A DNA stretch of 64,000 nt, taken from positions 202,939 to 266,938 of the forward strand of contig UCNG01000007.1 of assembly GCA_900473915.1 (NCBI GenBank). The letters are read 5' to 3'. Made by a program: the position numbers and the translations under genes. This DNA comes from Hyphomicrobiales bacterium (lineage in GTDB: Bacteria; Pseudomonadota; Alphaproteobacteria; Rhizobiales; Rhizobiaceae). The notes under the pieces were generated by a model, which saw nothing but the letters and a program-made list of their open reading frames with translations, did no database searches and had not been told where the DNA came from. Within the stretch, counting starts at the first letter, position 1; every line of letters starts with the position of its first letter. Positions 54,120 through 62,860 of the stretch are shown piece after piece.

Positions 54120-55760
54120 TCAGCGCTTGAGATATTGGTTGAGAACATTGGCGGTCACGCGCTCGACCATGCGGTCGCCGCGCTTGAGGGCCGCCACCCA
54201 TTCGCAGCTTCCGGCGTGGAAAACCTCGCCCTTGCCGCGCGGGAAATTGACGATCATGCCGCAGCCGCGCTTGATGCTTTCGACGGCTGCATCTCCATCA
54301 TTGCCGATCAGCGTATCGGCCACGAATTTTGCATCGGCATCGGAAAGAAACTGGTCGTCGGCTGGAATATCCGCGCTCTCTTCCTTGAGCGACGACATGC
54401 CGAGCGCCAATATCTGCAATCCATCCGGTGCGCCGCTGCCTTCTTCCGGCTCCGGCAGTCCGCCCCGGATCACATAGTCGAGCCCGTCAACTTCGTAACC
54501 GAAGGCATGGCCTTCCGCACCGAGAAGATCGCCGTAATAGATGCCGGTGCCAGCAAAGGCCCAGTGTTCGGGGCGATAGACCGGGAAACCGCGCACGCCG
54601 CGCGGGGCGCAACCGCCCCAGCCGACATAAAGCCCGCGCAATGCGTTAAGACCGAATGTTTGAGCGGCTGGCCGCCCGGTTTCCGCCGCTTCCCAGCAAC
54701 CGCTGGTGCGGCGCGGATCGGCGGAGCGATAGACCGGGTCTTCAGCGCGGGCGCGATATTTGTAGCAGGTCTGACGCTTGCCATTATCCTCAAGCCGGGT
54801 CTGCCACATGAAGTTGCCGGCAAAACGTGCCGCACGACCGCCGCCATCGACATAATTGTCGACGGCATCGCGCATCTCCCATGTCCAGTATTCGTCGTGA
54901 CCGACAAAAACCACGCAGTCATAACCGTCGAGGATTTCCGGCGAGAAATGCAATTCGTGCTGGCTGGCGAGATCGACCGCATAGCCTTCCCGCTCGGCCC
55001 AGCGGAAGAACAGGCTGTCATAGCTTGCCCAGCCGGAAGACGCATATTTCTTGGAATAGCCATTGGCATAAGCCCATTCCATATGCGGATAGCGCGGGGG
55101 GCTGGCTGGCGGCGTCACAAATTCCAGCGGCACGCGCGGCGCGTCGGATGGCAGCAGCGCGAAGCCACGACAGAACGGGCGCTCGATGCTCACCGTCGTC
55201 GCATATTGATCGCCATTTGGCCCGGTAATGCCCTGATAATGGTTGGAACCGCCCCAGGTATTATAGGCCGTCCATGTGCCGGTTGCCGCGACTTGCAGGA
55301 TACGACCGGGCTTTTTTCCCGCCGCAGGCCGCAAGATGAACAGGTGGTGGCAATGGATTGGCTCTCCGTCATTTCCATGCGCTTTCAGCGTGATGCGATA
55401 AGCGCCCGAAGGCCAGTTCTCATCCGTCCTGAAGGCAAACGTCGTTTCCCATCCGCAGCCGACAACCGAACATTGCGCCGGTGTTTCCTGCCATTTGCAA
55501 TCTATCCCGCTCTTGGCGAAGACTGGAGTTTCCACCGCCCCGTCCCGCACGATCTCGATATCGAAACGCGAGGCGGTCGCGCTTACCTGCAAATGGACGG
55601 TCGCGCCCGGCAGGTAGGAATAGGCATCGGTGTAGCACCAGATTTCACCGCGCGGACCGTCCATGCCGGGATATTCGTAATAATGGCCGAGGACAGCCTC
55701 GCGCCGCTGCGCCGGGGTCAGCCCGAAATCGGGAAAATCGCTAGCGGTTCTCTCGTTCAT
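54120..55760 (-). CDS. N,N-dimethylformamidase large-subunit-like protein
   Basis: A 546-residue protein whose C-terminal two thirds resemble the beta-subunit-like domain of N,N-dimethylformamidase. GHDEYWTWEMRDAV (about 289-302) carries the His and Glu expected to ligate iron. The N-terminal part (about 30-140) is a beta-sandwich, as in that enzyme. It is shorter than the roughly 760-residue DMFase large subunit, and no small-subunit gene is adjacent. No signal peptide. It may hydrolyse an amide bond of a small imported compound. The true substrate is unknown. Confidence 0.75.
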   Translation of the reverse strand: MNERTASDFPDFGLTPAQRREAVLGHYYEYPGMDGPRGEIWCYTDAYSYLPGATVHLQVSATASRFDIEIVRDGAVETPVFAKSGIDCKWQETPAQCSVVGCGWETTFAFRTDENWPSGAYRITLKAHGNDGEPIHCHHLFILRPAAGKKPGRILQVAATGTWTAYNTWGGSNHYQGITGPNGDQYATTVSIERPFCRGFALLPSDAPRVPLEFVTPPASPPRYPHMEWAYANGYSKKYASSGWASYDSLFFRWAEREGYAVDLASQHELHFSPEILDGYDCVVFVGHDEYWTWEMRDAVDNYVDGGGRAARFAGNFMWQTRLEDNGKRQTCYKYRARAEDPVYRSADPRRTSGCWEAAETGRPAAQTFGLNALRGLYVGWGGCAPRGVRGFPVYRPEHWAFAGTGIYYGDLLGAEGHAFGYEVDGLDYVIRGGLPEPEEGSGAPDGLQILALGMSSLKEESADIPADDQFLSDADAKFVADTLIGNDGDAAVESIKRGCGMIVNFPRGKGEVFHAGSCEWVAALKRGDRMVERVTANVLNQYLKR

Positions 55761-55769
55761 TGCGGCACC

Positions 55770-56543
55770 TCACGCAGCCAGATATTTCTTGAGGAAGGAA
55801 CGGGTGCGCTCCTGTATCGGATTGCTCAAAATCTGGTCCGGCGGTCCTTCTTCCACCACCACGCCGCCATCCATGAACAGGATGCGGTCGGCGACCTCGC
55901 CGGCAAAACGCATCTCGTGCGTGACGATCAGCATCGTCATGTGTTCGGCGGCAAGCTGCTTCATGACGGCATTGACCTCATCCACCAGTTCTGGATCGAG
56001 TGCCGAGGTTGCCTCGTCAAACAGCATCACTTTCGGCTGCATGGCGAGCGCACGCGCAATGGCGACACGCTGCTTCTGCCCGCCCGACAGGCGCGAGGGG
56101 TAGACGTCGATCTTGTCGGCAAGCCCCACCTTCGACAATAGCTCCAGCGCCAGAGCGCGGGCCGCGTCCTTGCCCATGCCCTTGAGCTTGATCGGGCCGA
56201 GCGTGATGTTTTCCAGCACGGTGAGGTGCGGGAACAGGTTGAAGTGCTGGAACACCATGCCCATCTGCTGGCGCACCGCATTGATGTGCTTTTCAAAGGC
56301 CGGTCCAGCCAGTGGCTGGTTGACCTGCACGCCGTCGAGCCAGACCTCGCCGCCATTCAGCGTTTCCAGATGATTGATCGACCGCAGAAGCGTGCTCTTG
56401 CCGGAGCCGCTCGGACCGATGATCGCAACGATCTGGCCGCGCGCCACGGAAAGGTCGATGCCTTTCAGCACTTCCAGCGCGCCGTAAGCCTTGCGGGCGC
56501 CCTTCACCTCGACCATCGGCTTTGCCGATTTGGAGCTGCTCAT
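55770..56543 (-). CDS. Polar amino acid ABC transporter, ATP-binding protein
   Basis: A 257-residue GlnQ/HisP-type ATPase. [18 protein letters not shown] (about 42-59) is the Walker A region, [15 protein letters not shown] (about 147) the signature, and [14 protein letters not shown] (about 170) Walker B. It powers import through the two permeases encoded upstream. Overlaps the permease gene by 4 bases. Confidence 0.95.
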   Translation of the reverse strand: MSSSKSAKPMVEVKGARKAYGALEVLKGIDLSVARGQIVAIIGPSGSGKSTLLRSINHLETLNGGEVWLDGVQVNQPLAGPAFEKHINAVRQQMGMVFQHFNLFPHLTVLENITLGPIKLKGMGKDAARALALELLSKVGLADKIDVYPSRLSGGQKQRVAIARALAMQPKVMLFDEATSALDPELVDEVNAVMKQLAAEHMTMLIVTHEMRFAGEVADRILFMDGGVVVEEGPPDQILSNPIQERTRSFLKKYLAA

Positions 56544-57199
56544 CGCGTGACCTCCACTTTTCTTTCGATGCGCCGCAGGCCTGCCTCAAGCACGAGATTG
56601 ACCACGTAATAGATGGCTGCGACGGTGATATAGAATTCAAACGGGCTGAAGGTTTCGCTGATGGCAAGCTGGGCGCTGTGCACCAGTTCCGCAATGCCGA
56701 TGATCGAAACCAGCGACGTATCCTTCAAAAGAACGATCATGTTGTTGCCAATAGGCGGGATCGTGTTGCGGATCGCCTGCGGAATGACGATATAGCGCAA
56801 GGCCTGACCATGGCTGAAACCGATGGAGCGGGCACCCTCCATCTGGCCCGGATCGACAGCCACAATGCCTGCGCGGATGATATCCGCATTATAGACCGCA
56901 AAATGCAGGCTGAGGCCGATGATGCCCGCGCCAAGCGCCGGGATATCAATGCCGATTTGAACCAGTCCGAAATAGATCAGGAACAGTTGCAGCAGAAGCG
57001 GCGTGCCCATGAACAGCCACATGAAGAACCGCACCGGCCATGCAAGGATTGTGGGCGCATAAAGCACCACCAGCGCAAATGCGATGCCAAGCACGAAGCT
57101 GAAGAAGGCGGAAGCAACGGTCAGAACCAGCGTCCACCAAAGGCCGGTCAGAAGCAGGTCCGTATAGGGAGAGACGATGCTGAAATCGAGAGCTTGCAT
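56540..57199 (-). CDS. Polar amino acid ABC transporter permease 2
   Basis: A 219-residue HisMQ-family permease with about five helices. [21 protein letters not shown] (about 128-148) is the EAA-type loop that docks the ATPase. The start at 57199 is in family register; the longer frame adds 21 non-conserved residues. It lies 10 bases after permease 1. Confidence 0.92.
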   Translation of the reverse strand: MQALDFSIVSPYTDLLLTGLWWTLVLTVASAFFSFVLGIAFALVVLYAPTILAWPVRFFMWLFMGTPLLLQLFLIYFGLVQIGIDIPALGAGIIGLSLHFAVYNADIIRAGIVAVDPGQMEGARSIGFSHGQALRYIVIPQAIRNTIPPIGNNMIVLLKDTSLVSIIGIAELVHSAQLAISETFSPFEFYITVAAIYYVVNLVLEAGLRRIERKVEVTR

Positions 57200-57209
57200 C
57201 CGGTCCCCC

Positions 57210-57857
57210 TCACTGCGCCGCGAAACGCTTGTCGAGCAGATCGACCCCGCGCGCCACGACATAGATGATGATCATGTAAAGAACGGCGGCAACGCCGAAA
57301 ATCTCGAACGGCTTGTAGGTCGAGCCGATGAAGCGCTGCGCGGTATAGGTCAGTTCAACCACCGAAATGGTGGAAACCAGCGCCGAGCCTTTCAAAAGGG
57401 CGATGGCGTTGACGCCGAGCGGGCGGATCATCAGCCGGGCGGCCTGCGGCAGCACGACGAGCCGCATGGTCTGGCCTCGCCCGAAGCCGATGGAGCGCGC
57501 CGCTTCGCTCTGGCCGCGATCCACGCTCTGGATTGCACCCCGGATCGATTCCGACATGTAGGCGCCGATGTTCAGCCCGAGCCCGATGACGCCCGCGGCA
57601 AACGGCTCCAGATTGATGCCGATCTGCGGACCGCCAAAATAGAGGATGAATAGCTGGACAAGGCATGGCGTGCCGCGAAAGACGCTGACATAGGCAGCCG
57701 CCAACCCGCGCAGAATGGGGGAGCGCGACAGGCGCGCCGCCACAAGCAATGCTGCCACTGCAAGGCCAAGGATCAGGGCCAGCGCGGAAATTTGCACAGT
57801 CACCCATGCCGCCTCCAGAAAAAACGGGAGGACGCGCTGCATCAACGCAAAATCCAT
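57210..57857 (-). CDS. Polar amino acid ABC transporter permease 1
   Basis: A 215-residue HisMQ-family permease. SEAARSIGFGRGQTMRLVVLP (about 131) is the ATPase-docking loop and FRGTPCLVQLFILYFG (about 60) the conserved first-loop motif. It pairs with permease 2 to make the heterodimeric channel. It follows the binding-protein gene after 65 bases. Confidence 0.92.
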   Translation of the reverse strand: MDFALMQRVLPFFLEAAWVTVQISALALILGLAVAALLVAARLSRSPILRGLAAAYVSVFRGTPCLVQLFILYFGGPQIGINLEPFAAGVIGLGLNIGAYMSESIRGAIQSVDRGQSEAARSIGFGRGQTMRLVVLPQAARLMIRPLGVNAIALLKGSALVSTISVVELTYTAQRFIGSTYKPFEIFGVAAVLYMIIIYVVARGVDLLDKRFAAQ

Positions 57858-57922
57858 CGGAAAACTCCGGTCAATCGGTTCTCAACCGGCCCGGACATAT
57901 GCCGGGCCGGGATGGCGACAGA

Positions 57923-58708
57923 TCAGCGAATGTCGCTGCCGACCCACTGCATCGAGATCTTCTCGTAGGTGCCGTCGGCCATGATCTCGTCCAGAGCCTT
58001 CTGCATGGCTGCCTTCAGCTCAGGATTGTTCTTGCGGATGGCAATGCCGATGGCGACGCTGCCGCCTTCAATGTCCGGCGTATCAAGCTTGCGGACCTTC
58101 TGCCCGGTTTCCTTGATCGCCACCATGACCGGGATATTATCGACGACGATGGCGTCGACGCGGCCCGAATTCAGTTCGAGCATCAGTTCCGGCAAGCCCT
58201 TATAGGTGCGAATGGTCCAGCCGCCCTGCTCCCGCGCCCATTTCTCATGGGTTTCGCCAAGCGTCACGCCTAGCGTCTTGCCCTTGAGATCGTCAAGCTT
58301 CTGGACGGCGGAATCTTCCTTCACGAAAACCGCGCGGCCCGCGTGATAATAGGGTCCGACGAAGTCCACGGCCTTTTCGCGTTCCGGCGTGATGGTCATG
58401 GAGCCGACGACGGTGTCGAACTTGCCTGCACGAAGACCCGCGACGATACCATCCCAGGCCGTGGTGATGAGTTGCGGCTTCAACTTCATGCGCTCGGCAA
58501 TCGCCGAACCAATGGACGCATCGAAGCCCACGACCTCGTTCTTCTCGTTGACGAAATTGAACGGCGGGTACTGGCCGCTCATGGCGATCTTGAGTTCTCC
58601 CGATGCCTTGATCTTTTCAAGATCATCCGCCTGTGCAGGCGCAACCGCGAAGACTGCGGTGGCGGCAATAGCGGCAGCGGCAATGAAACCCGTGAATTTG
58701 CTAAACAT
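57923..58708 (-). CDS. Polar amino acid ABC transporter, periplasmic binding protein
   Basis: A 261-residue SBP family 3 protein. The signal peptide spans MFSKFTGFIAAAAIAATAVFAVAPAQA, cleaved before DDLEKI. GELKIAMSGQYPPFNF (about 36) and GFDASIGSAIAERM (about 58) are the usual ligand-pocket blocks. It gathers the compound processed by the downstream enzymes. First gene of the run and divergent from a LysR regulator. Confidence 0.93.
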   Translation of the reverse strand: MFSKFTGFIAAAAIAATAVFAVAPAQADDLEKIKASGELKIAMSGQYPPFNFVNEKNEVVGFDASIGSAIAERMKLKPQLITTAWDGIVAGLRAGKFDTVVGSMTITPEREKAVDFVGPYYHAGRAVFVKEDSAVQKLDDLKGKTLGVTLGETHEKWAREQGGWTIRTYKGLPELMLELNSGRVDAIVVDNIPVMVAIKETGQKVRKLDTPDIEGGSVAIGIAIRKNNPELKAAMQKALDEIMADGTYEKISMQWVGSDIR

Positions 58709-58842
58709 GTTGTTCCCGACTTCCTCTTGTTGTTTTTCTTGAGGCTTGTTTCTGCCCCTCAATATTCATGATTGCTTTTATGGATGCATTTCGCAAATAG
58801 ATAATGGGAATGGATCACATAGATTTCATGAATGGATGAGCC
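58709..58842. promoter_or_regulatory. Divergent promoter region of the ABC/BKACE run and its LysR gene
   Basis: 134 bases, AT-rich around 58760-58800. LysR regulators usually bind T-N11-A sites in such gaps; I see several loose candidates (for example around 58758-58772) but none I can single out. Confidence 0.35.
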
Positions 58843-59802
58843 ATGTCGTTGCATCGCCCCGAACGCCTTGTCTGGGATCTGGACTGGAACCTGCTGCGCA
58901 GTTTCGTGGTGATCGCGGAGGTGAAAAGCATCACCCGCGCCGCCGAACGCCTCAACCTCAAACAGCCGAGCGTGAGCAATGCCTTGCGCCGTCTGGAAGA
59001 CCGCATCGGCCAACGGCTGGTGGAGCGTGACGCCACGCATTTTGAACTGACTGAAGTTGGCAAACTGCTCTATGAACAGAGCATTGAGGTCTTCGGCGCC
59101 ATTTCGCAATTGCCGCAGCTGGTGCGCGGGGTGGGAGATGACGTGACCGGCCATGTCACCATATCGGTCGCCAGCCACATTATCTCGCCGATCTTCGATC
59201 AGGCACTTGCGCTCTTTCACGAACAGCATCCCCGCGCGACCCTGACGATCAACGTATCCGCCAGTACCGAAGTCGCCCGGCTGGTGCGGGAGAAGCGCGC
59301 TTCGTTCGGTCTGGGGCTGGTGAGCAATCGCGATCCAGCGCTGGACTACACCATGGTCTATCGGGAGTTCTTCGGCTTTTTCTGCGGGCCTCGCCACCGC
59401 ATGTTCGGCCAGTCGGGGCTGACGCTCGCCGATCTGAAGGGAGAACCCTCGGTGTCGTTCCAGACCGACCATATTGCCGACGCGTTGCGCCCTGTGGCCT
59501 TGCTGCGGAGCGAGGCGCGGCTTTCGCCGGAGGTGGTTGGCACGTCATCGAGCCTCGAGGAAGTGCGCCGGATGATCATCACCGGCCTTGGCATCGGCCC
59601 GCTGCCGCTGCATGTGGCGCGACGCGAGATCGATGACGGTCTTCTCTGGCGGCTGCCGCCCTATGAAAACCCTCCGGCAATCGATGTTTTCCTGATCCAC
59701 AATCCGGAAATCAATCTCAACAAGGCGGAGAAGGCCATGCTGGCCGGATTAAAGGGGCTGATTGCCTCCACGCCGCTGGAAGAGCGTATCTACGGCGATT
59801 GA
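58843..59802 (+). CDS. LysR-family regulator, likely controls the divergent catabolic run
   Basis: A 319-residue LTTR. The helix-turn-helix reads SITRAAERLNLKQPSVSNALRR (about 27-48) and the effector domain spans about 100-310. By the general rule for divergent LTTRs it should regulate the ABC importer operon on the other strand, with the imported compound or a product as inducer. It is followed by a convergent MFS gene. Confidence 0.9.
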   Translation: MSLHRPERLVWDLDWNLLRSFVVIAEVKSITRAAERLNLKQPSVSNALRRLEDRIGQRLVERDATHFELTEVGKLLYEQSIEVFGAISQLPQLVRGVGDDVTGHVTISVASHIISPIFDQALALFHEQHPRATLTINVSASTEVARLVREKRASFGLGLVSNRDPALDYTMVYREFFGFFCGPRHRMFGQSGLTLADLKGEPSVSFQTDHIADALRPVALLRSEARLSPEVVGTSSSLEEVRRMIITGLGIGPLPLHVARREIDDGLLWRLPPYENPPAIDVFLIHNPEINLNKAEKAMLAGLKGLIASTPLEERIYGD

Positions 59803-59833
59803 CGAGCGGGGGGCTACCCGCTCGCCTATAGGT

Positions 59834-61066
59834 TCATTCCGCCGGTTCTGCTGCGCATAGCGCATCACATTCGGCAGTTTCCCCCGTAGCGGAGAGGTTT
59901 GCCTGACCAAGCGCGACGATGGCCATTGCGCTGAGGCTCGCCACGACCGAAACCCAGAAGCCGTTTGCTGCGCCGAAATTGTCGACCACCCAACCGGAAA
60001 CAAACGCACCGAACGCCATCCCGATACCGATGCCGGTCATGACCCAGGTTATGCCTTCGGTCAGCATCGTCTCAGGCACGCGGCGTTCGATGAGGCCGAA
60101 GGCGGTAATGAATGTCGGAGAAATCGCAACACCGCTGACGAACACCGCCGTTGCCAGAAGCACGGTCGATGTACCCGCGAACGGGAGTGGCAATGCCGTC
60201 AGCGCCAGCACGCTGACCGCAATCAGTAACTGGCGCTGCAATGGAATGCGGATCGACAATGCGCCAAGCGTTATCCCCACAAGAAACGAACCAATCGCAT
60301 AGACACCGATGACGATGCTGGCTGCGCCGGGCTGGCCAAGCTCACGCGTGATCGCCACCGCGCTGACTTCAGCCGTCGCAAAGGTCGAGCCGACGAAAAC
60401 CAGCGCCAGCGTGATGATCTGAACGGGACGCGACCAGATCGCGGAACGTTGCGGATTGTTGCGGTCGAGCGCGCGAACCGGCGGCTCGCTGGAACGCTGA
60501 AGCAGGAAAGCAACCGTACCCACGGCGAGGAAAGCCGTGCTGATAAGCATTCCCGCTTCCGGAAACAGCGAAACCGCCAAGGCCACGGAAAGGGAAGCAC
60601 CCGAAATATAGACCAGCTCGTCCGCCGCCGATTCGAACGCAAAAGCCGTGTTCAGTTCGGGACGGTTGCGGAAAATTTCCGTCCATCTTGCCCGCACCAT
60701 GGCCGGAATGCTGGGCATGGCACCGGCAAAGAATGCCGAGAGGAACAGGGTCCAGTTTGCCCAGCCCTGATTTGTAGCCAAGATCAGGAAGACGAAAGCG
60801 ATCACCGAAACGACTGTAGCAGGCATGATGATACGGCTTTGCCCGTAACGATCAACGAGCCGTGAAATCTGCGGCGACAAGAACGCATTCGTCAGCGCGA
60901 AAGTCGCCGAAACGGCGCCCGCCAGCCAATATTCGCCACGGGTCTGCGCAAGCATGGCCACGATGCCGACCGGCACCATTGCGAAAGGAAGCCGGGCGAA
61001 AAAGGCAGCCGCCGAAAAACCGATAGCGCCCGGAGCGCTGAAAATCTCTCTGTATGGATTGGACAT
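59834..61066 (-). CDS. MFS transporter
   Basis: A 410-residue permease with 12 predicted helices. The loop 2-3 motif appears as LVDRYGQSRIIMP (about 72). It resembles drug or metabolite exporters more than importers. It is divergent from a TetR regulator with three palindromes between them, the usual arrangement for an efflux pump induced by its substrate. Substrate unknown. Confidence 0.88.
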   Translation of the reverse strand: MSNPYREIFSAPGAIGFSAAAFFARLPFAMVPVGIVAMLAQTRGEYWLAGAVSATFALTNAFLSPQISRLVDRYGQSRIIMPATVVSVIAFVFLILATNQGWANWTLFLSAFFAGAMPSIPAMVRARWTEIFRNRPELNTAFAFESAADELVYISGASLSVALAVSLFPEAGMLISTAFLAVGTVAFLLQRSSEPPVRALDRNNPQRSAIWSRPVQIITLALVFVGSTFATAEVSAVAITRELGQPGAASIVIGVYAIGSFLVGITLGALSIRIPLQRQLLIAVSVLALTALPLPFAGTSTVLLATAVFVSGVAISPTFITAFGLIERRVPETMLTEGITWVMTGIGIGMAFGAFVSGWVVDNFGAANGFWVSVVASLSAMAIVALGQANLSATGETAECDALCAAEPAE

Positions 61067-61104
61067 CGGAGTAGGTCCTTGAAAGGGGGAAATTGCATCA
61101 CTTG

Positions 61105-61170
61105 CATACGGTCCGTATGTTAATTAAATAATTGATACGCGGCGTATGTCAACTAATATACGCGGCGTAT
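61105..61170. promoter_or_regulatory. Three TetR-type operator palindromes
   Basis: CATACGGTCCGTATG (61105-61119), ATACGCGGCGTAT (61135-61147) and ATACGCGGCGTAT (61158-61170) are near-identical odd-centred palindromes sharing ATACG/CGTAT arms. They fill the gap between the MFS and TetR starts and should bind the TetR protein. Confidence 0.8.
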
Positions 61171-61189
61171 CTGAATAAATGGAGCCGCC

Positions 61190-61783
61190 ATGCGTAAACC
61201 CCGAAGCGAGATGATTGCCGAAACAAGGACGAAGCTGATGGCGGCGGGCCGCAAGGCCTTCGGCACCGTTGGCTACACGGAGGCTTCGATGGATGATTTC
61301 ACCGCCTCCGCCGGGCTGACACGCGGCGCGCTCTATCATCATTTCGGCGACAAGAAGGGTCTTTTGCAGGCCGTGATCAACGAAATCGATTGCGAGATGG
61401 CCGCGAGGCTATGCACGATTTCCGCGAAGGCGCCCAACCGGTGGCAGGCCTTTGTCGACGAGAATGTCGCCTATATCGAAATGGCGCTTGAGCCTGAAAT
61501 CCAGCGCATCATGTTTCGCGACGGACCGGCGGTATTCGGCGATCCGTCCTGCTGGCCGAGCGCCAATGGCTGTATCCGCACCATCACCACAAGCCTCGAT
61601 GCCTTGCGTGAGGAAGGCGTCATCGTCGATATCGATTCGGAGGCCGCCGCACGGCTGATCAATGCGGCCAGCAGCAGCGCGGCGCAATGGATCGCCAATT
61701 CAGACGATCCCCAGGCCACCTCGAAGCGGGCGGTCAAGGCATTCCGGACGCTTCTGGAAGGCCTGTTGAAGCGGGAGGGTTGA
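61190..61783 (+). CDS. TetR-family repressor
   Basis: A 197-residue repressor. The N-terminal helix-turn-helix has GYTEASMDDFTASAGLTRGAL and YHHFGDKKGLLQAV (about 28-63). The C-terminal ligand domain (about 75-195) includes PAVFGDPSCWP. It should repress itself and the divergent MFS exporter through the three palindromes. It ends one base from the convergent DeoR gene. Confidence 0.92.
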   Translation: MRKPRSEMIAETRTKLMAAGRKAFGTVGYTEASMDDFTASAGLTRGALYHHFGDKKGLLQAVINEIDCEMAARLCTISAKAPNRWQAFVDENVAYIEMALEPEIQRIMFRDGPAVFGDPSCWPSANGCIRTITTSLDALREEGVIVDIDSEAAARLINAASSSAAQWIANSDDPQATSKRAVKAFRTLLEGLLKREG

Positions 61784-61784
61784 G

Positions 61785-62492
61785 CTAGCCCGAGACGATC
61801 GAGGTAAAATCAGCCATGCCCGCGAAACGGGCGGCGCGAACCTTGCCATATTTGCTCTTGTCGATGACAAGATGTTTTTCGACGGCGCGCTGCATGGCCA
61901 TCTGCTTGATCGGTACTTCGTGAAAATGTGAGCACGTGACCCCGTGCTGCTCATCGACACCGCCAGCCGACAGAAAAGCCTTGTTGATGTTGACGCGCTT
62001 CAGGACATCGATCCCCTCGTCGCCCGAAAACGATGCAGCCTCCGGGTGGTAGAGCCCGCCCAGAACGATGAGACGCACATCGCTGCGCTGCGACAGGATT
62101 TCGGCGATGTTGAGCGCGTAGCAGACGACCGTAATATGCTGGTTCTGCGGGATGCGGTGAGCCAGGTGGGGCATCGTGGTGCCGCAATCGATGAAAACCG
62201 TGTCATAAGGTTCGATCAGCGCGGCTGCTGCGGCACAAGCCTGCGCTTTTGCATTGGCATGGCTGTCCTTTTCAAAATCAAAGACATAGTCGCCGTTCGC
62301 GCCGTCTTGTGTGGGGATAATGTAACCACCCAAACAATTGAGCGCACCGCCGTCGCGGCCTATATCGCGGCGGATCGTCATTTCAGAAACGCCAAGACGC
62401 GCTGCCGCATCGCGCAGACGAAGCACGCCAACTTCATCGACCAGCGCCGCCAGTTCGGCGATCCGCTCTTCTTTCCGGCTGATTCTGCTCAA
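61785..62492 (-). CDS. DeoR/GlpR-family sugar regulator
   Basis: A 235-residue repressor. The N-terminal DeoR helix-turn-helix contains LRDAAARLGVSEMTIRRDI (about 26-44). The C-terminal phosphosugar sensor (about 80-230) has DTVFIDCGTTMPHLAHRI and VLGGLYHPEAASFSG. It is divergent from a sugar-type binding protein gene and probably represses that transport operon until a phosphorylated sugar binds. Confidence 0.9.
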   Translation of the reverse strand: MSRISRKEERIAELAALVDEVGVLRLRDAAARLGVSEMTIRRDIGRDGGALNCLGGYIIPTQDGANGDYVFDFEKDSHANAKAQACAAAAALIEPYDTVFIDCGTTMPHLAHRIPQNQHITVVCYALNIAEILSQRSDVRLIVLGGLYHPEAASFSGDEGIDVLKRVNINKAFLSAGGVDEQHGVTCSHFHEVPIKQMAMQRAVEKHLVIDKSKYGKVRAARFAGMADFTSIVSG

Positions 62493-62860
62493 GCTGTCCC
62501 CAATTCCTGCAATCTGATCACCCGTTTATATGTCCGTGACATTTCACGCAATTGCGATCATCGGACCTTGACAGGTCGAACACAAATGTGAAACGATCCA
62601 AACATAATGATCGGATTGTAACATTATAATTCGCATTGTTGGGAGGATATGACAACAGGGTTTTGCGCGCGCCGGACAGAATTCCGTTCGCAGCGTCAAA
62701 CGGCGGGAAAGCAGATTGAGTTTTCGCCCGGCAGGGAAGCCGGGCTTGGAGGAGAACGCCGACGCACTCACCGTTCCTGAGATGCGTCGGCGTAGCAACA
62801 GTTGTGCCTGTCTGAGCCATCCAAGGCAGACGGCCAGGAATTCCCAGGGAGGAAAAACCG
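62493..62860. promoter_or_regulatory. Long leader/control region of the sugar ABC operon
   Basis: 368 bases without a gene. A TATAAT hexamer lies at 62625-62630 in an AT-rich block (62580-62640) that probably holds the DeoR operator and both promoters. A GCCCGGC / GCCGGGC hairpin (62726-62732, 62739-62745) lies in the probable leader. GGGAGGAAA precedes the GTG start at 62861. Confidence 0.4.

Noticed and set aside
51999-56141. Open frame of 1380 codons on the plus strand
   Set aside because: It runs antisense to four strong minus-strand genes and part of a fifth (BKACE, aminotransferase, DMFase-like, ABC ATPase). Its translation is Arg/Ala/His-rich with no domain. It is a GC-skew shadow.
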